NCBI RefSeq assembly: GCF_003058225.1
Contig: NZ_QBUG01000002.1
Span: 372,001-436,000 of the forward strand
Reading direction: 5' to 3'
DNA length: 64,000 nt
DNA from: Promicromonospora sp. AC04
GTDB lineage: Bacteria > Actinomycetota > Actinomycetes > Actinomycetales > Cellulomonadaceae
Part shown: positions 16,333 through 22,816 of the stretch, one piece after another
How the letters are laid out: every line of letters begins with the position of its first letter
How positions within the stretch are numbered: position 1 is the first letter of the stretch
Position numbers and translations under genes: made by a program
Notes under the pieces: generated by a model
Database searches by the model: none
The model's input: the letters and a program-made list of their open reading frames with translations, nothing else
Told to the model about the DNA's origin: nothing

Positions 16333-17142
16333 TCAGGGCTTCTGCCAGACCGACACGTGGGCCGTCGAGTCGGCGGTGAACGGCGACCGGTCCCAGCCCG
16401 CCCAGCGGTCCCGGAGCCGCAGCCCGGCGATCCGCGCCATGAGGTCCATCTCGGCGGGCCAGGCGTACCGGAACGGGACCGACCGGAACCGTCCCGCGCC
16501 GTCCGTGGTCACGGTCACGTGGTTCGACGAGAACAGCTGCGTCACGACGTCGTACCGGTCGAAGCCCACGTAGCCGCCGCCCGCCGCACCCGGCGCGACC
16601 GTGAACGGGACCGTGTCCTGGCCCGGCGGGAGGCGCCGCAGGTCCGGCACGCCGACCTCGATGAGGAACAGCCCGCCGGGCCGCAGGTGCGCCGCCGCGT
16701 TGCGGAAGACGTCGACCTGCCCGTCCTGGGTGGTGACGTTGCTGATCGTGTTGAACACGAGGTAGGCCAGCGAGAAGTCGCCCGGCACGACGGCGTCGCC
16801 GAACCCGTCGAACCGGGTGGACGTCATGTCGCCGATCGTCACGCCGACGTCCTGCCCGCCGGGCTTGCCGGCGATCCGCGCGGCCATGGCCCGGCTGAGC
16901 TCGATGCCGCCGACCTGGACGCCGCGAGCGGCCAGCGGCGCCGCGATGCGGCCGGTGCCGACGGCGAGCTCCAGCACGGGACCGCCGTCGGCGAGCTCCT
17001 CCAGCAGGTCGACGGCGGGCGTCACGACCTCCGGAGCGTTCGCGCCGCCCGGTCCGTCGTAGCCGGCGGCCACGCTCTCGGGGAACTGCCCGTCGGCGGG
17101 GTCGTCGGCAGGGTGGGCACTGGGGTGCGCGTCGTCGGTCAC
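16333..17142 (-). CDS. Class I SAM-dependent methyltransferase
   Basis: GTG at 17142 (MTDDAHPSAHP) is chosen: TAGCGT ends seven bases upstream on this strand, fitting a leaderless mRNA. The 269-residue protein has the Rossmann SAM motif GPVLELAVGTGRIAAPLAARG, motif II-like VGVTIGDMTSTRFDG, and a post-motif LRPGGLFLIEVGVPDL. It resembles small-molecule methyltransferases; the acceptor is unknown. It is a single gene flanked on both sides by copies of the same palindromic repeat, so it is probably a free-standing insertion-like unit between the exopolysaccharide cluster and housekeeping genes. Confidence 0.8.
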   Translation of the reverse strand: MTDDAHPSAHPADDPADGQFPESVAAGYDGPGGANAPEVVTPAVDLLEELADGGPVLELAVGTGRIAAPLAARGVQVGGIELSRAMAARIAGKPGGQDVGVTIGDMTSTRFDGFGDAVVPGDFSLAYLVFNTISNVTTQDGQVDVFRNAAAHLRPGGLFLIEVGVPDLRRLPPGQDTVPFTVAPGAAGGGYVGFDRYDVVTQLFSSNHVTVTTDGAGRFRSVPFRYAWPAEMDLMARIAGLRLRDRWAGWDRSPFTADSTAHVSVWQKP

Positions 17143-17187
17143 GGCCCCGACGCTATGCCCGACGACGGAGCCAGACCCACCTCTTTT

Positions 17188-17248
17188 GTTGTGGGCGCGA
17201 CCGTTGCGCCTATGACGGACACGTTGTCGCAACGGTCACGCCCACAAC
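17188..17248. repeat. Palindromic repeat, copy 2
   Basis: The left arm 17188-17208 is identical to that of copy 1. The right arm 17228-17248 differs at one base, giving C/A against the rightward RNA but a G-U pair in the leftward RNA. The 19-base loop is partly conserved too (CCTA, CGG, CACG at matching places). It lies upstream of the methyltransferase and before the stop of the GNAT gene. Confidence 0.85.
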
Positions 17249-17260
17249 CAAGACCGCAGG

Positions 17261-17734
17261 TCAGCCCCGTACCAGCCGCATCGGCGTGTGCGGGATGCCG
17301 TCCTCCAGGAACTCGTCGCCGTCCGCCGCGAACCCGTGCTTGCCGTACCAGCGCGTCAGCGGTGACTGGGCGTCGAGCAGGACGTCGCGGTCGTCACCCG
17401 CGTCGTCGACGTACTTCAGCGCCGCGCGCATGATCTCGTCGGACAGGCCCTTGCCCCGCGCCCCCTTGACCAGGGCCACGCGGCCGATGCGCCAGACGTC
17501 GCCGTCGTCGAGCACGCGTGCGGTGCCGAGCACGCGGGTCCCGCCGTCGGACACGGAGTCGGGCGCCGCCTCCCCGAGCATCACCAGCTGCATGGTGGTG
17601 GGCTCGAGGTCGCGCCCGTCGAGGTCCTCGTAAGGGCAGTCCTGCTCGACGACGAACACGTCCTGGCGCAGCTTCCAGACCCCATAGGCGATGGTGACGT
17701 CGAGCTGGGCGAGCGGGGTGGTAATGATCTGCAC
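17261..17734 (-). CDS. ElaA-like GNAT family N-acetyltransferase
   Basis: GTG at 17734 gives 157 residues. YGVWKLRQDVFVVEQDCPYEDLDGRDLEPTT at the start is the hallmark of the ElaA subfamily, and RIGRVALVKGARGKGLSDEIM carries the acetyl-CoA pyrophosphate loop (R/Q-x-x-G-x-G/A form). The fold ends with WYGKHGFAADGDEFLEDGIPH. The substrate of ElaA proteins is not established. The gene lies 13 bases downstream of the S9 peptidase stop on the same strand, so the two may be cotranscribed. No TANNNT box is seen at the leaderless distance. Confidence 0.88.
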   Translation of the reverse strand: MQIITTPLAQLDVTIAYGVWKLRQDVFVVEQDCPYEDLDGRDLEPTTMQLVMLGEAAPDSVSDGGTRVLGTARVLDDGDVWRIGRVALVKGARGKGLSDEIMRAALKYVDDAGDDRDVLLDAQSPLTRWYGKHGFAADGDEFLEDGIPHTPMRLVRG

Positions 17735-17747
17735 GGGGTAGATGCTC

Positions 17748-19805
17748 TCACCCGACCGGCAGGTGCCGCTTCCACCAGTCGAGGATCACCTCGAAGCGCT
17801 GCTGCCGGTGCCGCGGGCGCCCGGACCGGGACAGCTCGTGGTTCTCCCCCGGGAAGACCACCAGCTCCGTCTCGACGCCGTGCTGCTTGAGCGTCGAGTA
17901 GTAGCGCTCCGCCTGGGACAGCGGGCAGCGCAGGTCCAGCTCGGAGTGCAGCACGAGCGTGGGCGTGGTCACCTGCCCGGCGACGGCCTGCGGCGACTGC
18001 GCGACCACCCGCTCCGGCTTCTCGCCCACGTACTCCAGGCCGAAGAACGAGCCGATGTCGCTGGTCCCGAAGAACGCGTCCGGGTCGAGGAACCCGCGCT
18101 CCACTATCGCGCCGGCGAACCGGTGGTCGTGCGCGATGGTCCAGGCCGTGAGGTACCCGCCGTACGAGCCGCCCAGAACGCCCACGCGGGACCCGTCCAG
18201 CCGTCCGTCCGCGGCGACCGCCCCGTCCAGGAAGTCCAGCACGTCGTTCAGGTCGACGGTGCCCATGGCCTGCCGGATCGTCCGGCCGTGCGCCTGCCCG
18301 TAACCGGCCGAGCCGCGCGGGTTGCAGTACACGACGGCATACCCGGCGTCGACCAGCACCTGCGTCTCGTCGAACAGCCCCACGTCGTAGGACGCGTAGG
18401 GGCCGCCGTGGATCATCAGGAGGGTCGGGTGCGTGCCGGTGCCCTCGGGCACCGCGACCCAGCCGTGCACGGGATACCCGTCGCGCCCGGTCACGGTCAG
18501 CTCGGTGGGGGTGACGACGCCGGCCGCACGCAGCGGCGCGGAGAAGTCCGTCCGACGCCGCGGCTCGCCGCCCCCGGCACCGGTCAGGTCCACGACCGCC
18601 AGCTCGCCGTAGCTGCCCGGGTCCCCGTACGCGACGGCGACCGTGCCACCCCCGACGTCGAACCCCGATACGACGACGTCGCCGCTGGTCAGCTGGGTTG
18701 TGACCCCGTCGTCGGCGATCCGGACCAGCTGCTGGGTGCCCCGGCTCGCGAGGGCGAGCAGCACGCCGCCGTCCGCCAGCGGCAGGGGTTCACCGCCGAG
18801 CTCCTGCGTCTCGGGGTCCGTGAGCCGACGCGGCTCGGGGTCGGCCCATGCGGACACCACGTACAGCGCGGCGTTGCGGGCCACGAAGTCCTTGCCCTCG
18901 GGGCCGAGGTCCTGCGCGAGCACGTACAGCTCCCCGCCCGGACCGAACGCGATCGCCTGCGGGCCGAGCTCGCCGAGCTCGACCTCGGAACCGCCGCCGG
19001 CCGCACCGGCACCCAGCGGCAGCACACGCAGGATGCTGCGGAACGCCTGCCCCGCGCCCTGCTCGCGCTCGGCGAGCACGGCGATCGAGCCGCCGTCGGG
19101 CGTGAAGGCGATGCCGCTGTGGTCGACGTCGTCAGTGGTCACCCGCCGCGGCTCCGGCACCGTGGGCCGGGGCTCGGCCGGGCCCTGCGCGGTCGGGACG
19201 GGCTGGACCACGGGCTCGGCGTCGACCTCGGGCACGTCGACGAGGAACGCGTGCTGCGGGCGGTCGCGGTGGTAGCCCAGGCCGTTGCGCGTCCAGCTCC
19301 ACTCGGTGATGCGGCGCGGCCCCTCCGCGCCGGGCGCGATGCCCTCCACCGAGCCGTACCGGCCCGGCGCGGGCTCGCGGCTCAGGAACGCGAGGCGCTT
19401 GCCGTCGGGCGACCAGCGGAAGTCGGTCACGCCGAGCTTGCGGTCCGTCACCTGCACGGCCTCGCCGCCGTCGGTCGGCAGCACCCAGAGCTGCGCGGCG
19501 GCCTGCGGCTCCGCCCGCAGGAAGGCGACCAGGGCGCCGTCGGGAGAGAAGCGCGGCTCGGTGTCGCGGAAGCCGCGGGTGATCCGGCGGGGCGTGTCCC
19601 CGGTCGAGCCTGCGCCGCCGGCCGAGCCGGCCGAGCCGGCCGAGCCGGCCGAGCCCGTCGAGACCAGGGGCACCCGCCAGAGCTGGCCCACTGCGGCGTC
19701 GGCGTCGAGGTCGGGGCGGGTCACGGCCACGACTGCCCAGGTTCCGTCCGGGTGGACGGCGGGCCGGGAGACGGTGCGGATCAGGGGGAGGTCGGCTGCC
19801 TGCAT
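17748..19805 (-). CDS. S9 family serine peptidase (acylaminoacyl/prolyl oligopeptidase type)
   Basis: ATG at 19805 has TAATGT seven bases upstream, a leaderless arrangement. The 685-residue enzyme has an N-terminal beta-propeller with repeated WSPDGKRLAFLS-like blades and a C-terminal alpha/beta-hydrolase. The catalytic serine is in GGSYGGY (Ser547), the acid in HSELDLRCPL and the histidine in GENHEL. It should cleave short peptides in the cytoplasm. The N-terminal propeller carries a Ser-Ala-Gly repeat (STGSAGSAGSAGSAGG) encoded by four 9-bp units at 19621-19656, likely a slippage product in a surface loop. It is divergent from a thioesterase over a 24-base gap. Confidence 0.92.
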   Translation of the reverse strand: MQAADLPLIRTVSRPAVHPDGTWAVVAVTRPDLDADAAVGQLWRVPLVSTGSAGSAGSAGSAGGAGSTGDTPRRITRGFRDTEPRFSPDGALVAFLRAEPQAAAQLWVLPTDGGEAVQVTDRKLGVTDFRWSPDGKRLAFLSREPAPGRYGSVEGIAPGAEGPRRITEWSWTRNGLGYHRDRPQHAFLVDVPEVDAEPVVQPVPTAQGPAEPRPTVPEPRRVTTDDVDHSGIAFTPDGGSIAVLAEREQGAGQAFRSILRVLPLGAGAAGGGSEVELGELGPQAIAFGPGGELYVLAQDLGPEGKDFVARNAALYVVSAWADPEPRRLTDPETQELGGEPLPLADGGVLLALASRGTQQLVRIADDGVTTQLTSGDVVVSGFDVGGGTVAVAYGDPGSYGELAVVDLTGAGGGEPRRRTDFSAPLRAAGVVTPTELTVTGRDGYPVHGWVAVPEGTGTHPTLLMIHGGPYASYDVGLFDETQVLVDAGYAVVYCNPRGSAGYGQAHGRTIRQAMGTVDLNDVLDFLDGAVAADGRLDGSRVGVLGGSYGGYLTAWTIAHDHRFAGAIVERGFLDPDAFFGTSDIGSFFGLEYVGEKPERVVAQSPQAVAGQVTTPTLVLHSELDLRCPLSQAERYYSTLKQHGVETELVVFPGENHELSRSGRPRHRQQRFEVILDWWKRHLPVG

Positions 19806-19829
19806 GAGCCGGACATTACCCTTGCCACC
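19806..19829. promoter_or_regulatory. Back-to-back leaderless promoters with overlapping -10 boxes
   Basis: The whole gap between two divergent start codons is 24 bases. Leftward TAATGT (19818 to 19813) ends seven bases before ATG 19805. Rightward TACCCT (19817-19822) ends seven bases before ATG 19830. The two hexamers share the two bases 19817-19818, so both promoters cannot be occupied together. Confidence 0.7.
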
Positions 19830-20384
19830 ATGTCCGAAACACAAGAGTCCGACGCCTCGGCGAGCGCTCCCGCGGCCTGGGGCGAGCCGCGCACCCGCGA
19901 GCTGACCTGGTACGACCCCATGCAGATCGCGGCCCAGGTCCCGCTGATGTCCGGCATCGAGTTCCTCGGCCAGATCCGGGACGGCGTCCTTCCCCCGCCG
20001 CCGATCACCGAGCACTTCGGCCTCGACATCGTCGACGTGGAGGAGGGCCGCGTCACGTTCACGTGCACGCCGGACGAGTCCGCGTACAACCCGATCGGCA
20101 CGGTGCACGGCGGCGTCGTGTGCACGCTGCTGGACACGGTGTGCGGCTGCGCCATGCAGTCGGTGCTGCCCCAGGGCAAGGGCTACACGTCGGTCGAGAT
20201 CAAGGTGAGCTACCTCAAGGCCGTGCGCGGCGACGGCGGCGCGCTCACCGCCGAGGGCACGGTGACCAAGGCCGGTTCCCGCGTCGGGTTCACCGAGGGC
20301 GTGGTGCGGGACGCGAGCGGCGCAGTGGTGGCCACGGCGTCGAGCACGCTGCTGGTGTTCGACCTCCCGGCCCCGCGCGTGTGA
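19830..20384 (+). CDS. PaaI/hotdog-fold thioesterase
   Basis: The 184-residue protein contains the hotdog-fold PaaI signature YNPIGTVHGGVVCTLLDTVCGCAMQSVLP (HGG turn plus catalytic-side acidic helix), then YTSVEIKVSYLKAV and the strand ALTAEGTVTKAGSRVGFTEGVVRD. Such enzymes hydrolyse acyl- or aryl-CoA thioesters in the cytoplasm. The first 60 residues are an extra N-terminal segment not needed for the fold. ATG 19830 is supported by TACCCT seven bases upstream. A hairpin terminator follows at 20379-20410, partly inside the last codons. Confidence 0.88.
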   Translation: MSETQESDASASAPAAWGEPRTRELTWYDPMQIAAQVPLMSGIEFLGQIRDGVLPPPPITEHFGLDIVDVEEGRVTFTCTPDESAYNPIGTVHGGVVCTLLDTVCGCAMQSVLPQGKGYTSVEIKVSYLKAVRGDGGALTAEGTVTKAGSRVGFTEGVVRDASGAVVATASSTLLVFDLPAPRV

Positions 20385-20410
20385 GAGGAAGGTCCGCTTC
20401 CAGCTCACAC
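20379..20410. terminator. Hairpin between convergent thioesterase and DUF456 genes
   Basis: GTGTGAG (20379-20385) pairs with CTCACAC (20404-20410), and inside it GGAAG (20387-20391) pairs with CTTCC (20397-20401). The left arm includes the thioesterase stop. The 17 bases at 20388-20404 recur in reverse at 25534-25550, within the palindrome between cysH and cysG. Confidence 0.7.
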
Positions 20411-20413
20411 ACC

Positions 20414-20896
20414 TCAGGTGAGGAAGAGGCCAACCACCCAGGCGCCCGCGGCGATCAATGAGCCCGCAAGCTGAACGCCGATCGTGATCAGGGTCGCCTG
20501 GACGGCCGCCTTGGTGGCGCCCCAGGCCGCCGACACGTCCCTGCGGCGCGCCCACTCCAGCAGGAAGATCGCGGCGACGAAGAACAGGAACAGGCCGATC
20601 ACGGGGACCACGAAGAACCCGATGATGCCCGCGATGCCGCCGACGGCGAGCGTCAGCACCGGCACCTCGGCCTTGCGCATGTGCTTGCCGGCCAGGATCC
20701 ACTGGGCGACCTCGGCGACCGCTATCGCGACAGCGGCGATGCTGAACACGACCCACGCCTCGACCCCGCCGGTAAAGATTGCCCACACGAGAATGCCACC
20801 CAGCACGAGCACCGCGCCCGGCAACACCTGAACGACGATGCCGACCAGTCCAGCCAGGATTGCCACACCGACGAGTACTTCTGCCCAAACGTCCAC
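20414..20896 (-). CDS. DUF456 family membrane protein
   Basis: GTG at 20896 has TAAGGT six bases upstream, so it looks leaderless. The 160-residue protein has about five hydrophobic segments, with the DUF456 features LPGAVLVLGGILVWAIFTGG near residues 25-45, QWILAGKHMRKAEVPVLTLAVGGIAGIIGFF in the middle and a long amphipathic tail. The family is integral to the membrane and its function is unknown. It is divergent from the arylamine N-acetyltransferase gene, with a pair of 15-base direct repeats between the two promoters. Confidence 0.88.
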   Translation of the reverse strand: MDVWAEVLVGVAILAGLVGIVVQVLPGAVLVLGGILVWAIFTGGVEAWVVFSIAAVAIAVAEVAQWILAGKHMRKAEVPVLTLAVGGIAGIIGFFVVPVIGLFLFFVAAIFLLEWARRRDVSAAWGATKAAVQATLITIGVQLAGSLIAAGAWVVGLFLT

Positions 20897-20988
20897 GGCC
20901 GAACCTTAGCGGTCGCGCGGCGGCTGCTCGATCAAACCCGGCTGCTCGATCAAAACGGACAGAGCGAAACATGTCTACCCTGCTCGGC
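20897..20988. promoter_or_regulatory. Divergent promoter region with 15-base direct repeat
   Basis: GGCTGCTCGATCAAA is present twice, at 20922-20936 and 20940-20954 (18-base spacing). Flanking it are the leftward -10 TAAGGT (20908 to 20903) and the rightward -10 TACCCT (20976-20981, seven bases before ATG 20989). The repeats lie over the expected -35 positions, so they may be operator sites. Confidence 0.6.
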
Positions 20989-21831
20989 ATGACGCGTGAA
21001 GTGGCCGGCTACCTGGCCCGACTCGGCCTCGACGAGCGGCCTCCGGCGACCATCGCGACCATGTTCGAGATCCACCGGCGGCATGCCGAGCGGATCCCGT
21101 ACGAGAACCTGCACACCATGCTCGGTAGCCCGCCGGCCATCGACGCGGAGGCGACGCTGGTCCGGGTGGCGGCGGGCGGAAACGCCGGCTACTGCTTCCA
21201 CCACAACGGGATCATGACCGTGGCGCTGCGGGCACTCGGCTACGACGTCGTGCCCGCGTGGGGACACAACTGGGACACCGACGCCGAGCGGCGGGACGTG
21301 CACGTCGGGCATCTGGCGCTGTACGTCCGGGGGCTCCCCACCGACGACAACCCCGACGGCCTCTGGTGGCCCGACGTCGGCTGCGGTGACGGCCTCCACG
21401 AACCGCTCCCGCTGATCGCGGGCGAGCACCGGCAGGGCCCGTTCACCTATCGGCTCGAGCTGCGCGACGGCGGCTGGACGTTCCACCACGACGCCAAGGG
21501 CAGCTTCGGTGCCGTGGACCTCTTCGACGAGGAGCTGACGCCGGAGCAGGAGACGGCCGCGCACCGCCGTCTCACCCATCCGGCCAGCGGGGCGTATGCC
21601 CGCAAGCTGGTCGTCCAGCGACGCCTGCCCGACGCCGCGGAGACCCTGCGAGGCTGCCTGTTCACCCGGACCGGGTCGCGCACGGAGAAGGTCGAGCTGA
21701 CGGCGTATGACGACTGGCGGGACGCACTCCGGACGCTGGGTGTCGCACTGCAAGGCATTGACGACGTCGCGCTGCGCGGCCTGTTCGTCCGCAGCCTGGC
21801 CGCCCACCGGGAGTGGATGGCGACCAGGTAG
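20989..21831 (+). CDS. Arylamine N-acetyltransferase (NAT)
   Basis: ATG 20989 is preferred over ATG 20971 because TACCCT ends seven bases before it; the 280-residue length equals that of bacterial NATs. The catalytic triad is readable: Cys69 in GNAGYCFHHNG, His108 in HVGHLALYV and Asp129 in WWPDVGCGDG. The usual RGG before the Cys is replaced by AGGNAG, a mild deviation. The N-terminal RIPYENLHTML is also a NAT motif. The enzyme acetylates arylamines, hydrazines or pathway aryl-amines using acetyl-CoA in the cytoplasm; the natural substrate here is unknown. Confidence 0.92.
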   Translation: MTREVAGYLARLGLDERPPATIATMFEIHRRHAERIPYENLHTMLGSPPAIDAEATLVRVAAGGNAGYCFHHNGIMTVALRALGYDVVPAWGHNWDTDAERRDVHVGHLALYVRGLPTDDNPDGLWWPDVGCGDGLHEPLPLIAGEHRQGPFTYRLELRDGGWTFHHDAKGSFGAVDLFDEELTPEQETAAHRRLTHPASGAYARKLVVQRRLPDAAETLRGCLFTRTGSRTEKVELTAYDDWRDALRTLGVALQGIDDVALRGLFVRSLAAHREWMATR

Positions 21832-21858
21832 CGGTGAGGCGCGTCAGCCGTCAGGCGA

Positions 21859-22212
21859 TCAGTTCCAGAACACCGCGACCAGGATGTTCACCAGGGTCAG
21901 GCCCAGCACGGAACCCTTGAGGCCCGGGGACACGTCCTCGCCCTTGCGGACGGCGAGCACGGCCAGCACGGCCACGGCGAGCGCGATGACCAGCTTGACG
22001 CCGATCTTCGCCATCGACGGACCGCCGTCGTCCCAGAGGCCGCCCATCTCCGCGATGCCGACCATGATCACGCCGGCGACCACGGCGCCCATAGCGCCGT
22101 GCGAGACGCCCTTGTACAGGGCCTTGGTGCGCATCGACGCGATCGAGCCGCCGAACACGAGGGCCCAGCTCGCGAAGTGCAGGAACACGAAGACGTTGTA
22201 GAGAAACTCCAT
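21859..22212 (-). CDS. Small integral membrane protein
   Basis: ATG at 22212 has TAGGCT seven bases upstream, so it looks leaderless. The 117-residue protein has four hydrophobic segments: MEFLYNVFVFLHFASWALVFGGSI, AMGAVVAGVIMVGIAEMGG, KLVIALAVAVLAVLAV and GSVLGLTLVNILVAVFW. It resembles the conserved actinobacterial membrane proteins annotated only as hypothetical; I do not recognise a function. It is convergent with the NAT gene, with 27 bases between stops, and a large palindrome lies about 100 bases upstream. Confidence 0.82.
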   Translation of the reverse strand: MEFLYNVFVFLHFASWALVFGGSIASMRTKALYKGVSHGAMGAVVAGVIMVGIAEMGGLWDDGGPSMAKIGVKLVIALAVAVLAVLAVRKGEDVSPGLKGSVLGLTLVNILVAVFWN

Positions 22213-22310
22213 GCCCGGCAGCCTATCCGCGGCGGGGGTTCGCAGACCCCGAAAAACGCGCGTCCGACGCGGTAGTGACATGTGCCACGAGGCATTGAAC
22301 AGCTTCCCAT

Positions 22311-22376
22311 GAGGTCGGCAGTTGGCATCGAGATCGGTCCAGGCCTGTGCCGATCTCGATGCCAACGGCCGACCTC
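22311..22376. repeat. 27-bp inverted repeat (26/27 paired)
   Basis: Arms 22311-22337 (begins GAGGTCGGCAGTTGGC) and 22350-22376 pair with one mismatch around a 12-base loop. It lies between two divergently transcribed units, not downstream of a gene on either strand, so termination is not an obvious role. Confidence 0.85.
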
Positions 22377-22541
22377 GAGGGGGGCTGCAGGGCAACCTGC
22401 TGGGCGCGGCATGCGAGAGCTGGACAACGGCGCTCGTCGCCAATTCCTACTGGTTTGGTCGGGAAATACATAGGCAACATCGATGTGGCCGATAGACATC
22501 CACTATGTGGACGACCTCTTCCGCGCTCTATCAGCGGCGGT

Positions 22542-22547
22542 TAACGT
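22542..22547 (+). promoter_or_regulatory. -10 box TAACGT of the sulfite reductase leader
   Basis: TAACGT ends exactly seven bases before ATG 22555 of the Cys-rich leader peptide, so the mRNA probably begins at that ATG. Confidence 0.65.
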
Positions 22548-22554
22548 CGTCGCC

Positions 22555-22659
22555 ATGACCAAGGCAGCGCGCATCCTCCTCGTGACCACTCGTCACGAGA
22601 TGCGAATGTGTGCCATGCCGACACGTGCCTGCGACGGCTGTCGCAGCTGTCAGCTCTGA
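22555..22659 (+). CDS. Cys-rich leader peptide upstream of sulfite reductase (putative attenuator uORF)
   Basis: This 34-codon frame was found by reading the leader directly. It starts ATG ACC AAG GCA and ends with four Cys codons, three of them in CDGCRSCQL just before TGA. TAACGT ends seven bases before the ATG, so it is leaderless. In mycobacteria, leaderless polycysteine uORFs attenuate downstream cysteine/sulfur assimilation operons. Position 157 bases before sulfite reductase, base pairing potential in the spacer and clustered Cys codons fit the same mechanism: low charged tRNA-Cys stalls the ribosome and permits downstream expression. The peptide probably has no function of its own. 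Confidence 0.7.
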   Translation: MTKAARILLVTTRHEMRMCAMPTRACDGCRSCQL

Positions 22660-22816
22660 CGCGCTCCTTCGCCCCTGCAAGGTCAGCGCGCGCCGCCGGC
22701 CCGAAGCGCTGAGTCCCTGGTCATCCACGGGAACCGGCCTCCTGCGCCCGTACGACGCGCACAACTCCCCCAGCTAGCTCCACGCCCGCGCGCCCCGCAC
22801 GAACAGGACCCCGCCC

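Larger units (their letters stand above)
22213..22554. other. Gene-poor gap upstream of the sulfite reductase leader
   Basis: No gene can be supported in this 342-base stretch. It holds the promoter of the leftward membrane-protein gene, a 27-bp palindrome (22311-22376), then an A/T-richer part around 22455-22510 before the promoter of the Cys leader. Short frames on both strands read only the palindrome. Confidence 0.7.

Noticed and set aside
16261-17248. Insertion sequence ends around the methyltransferase
   Set aside because: No transposase, no target duplication that I could see; the arms are palindromes, not IS-type terminal repeats.
22531-22764. Leftward frame opposite the Cys leader
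   Set aside because: No promoter, SD or family; the rightward frame has a leaderless promoter and an interpretable Cys-rich end.
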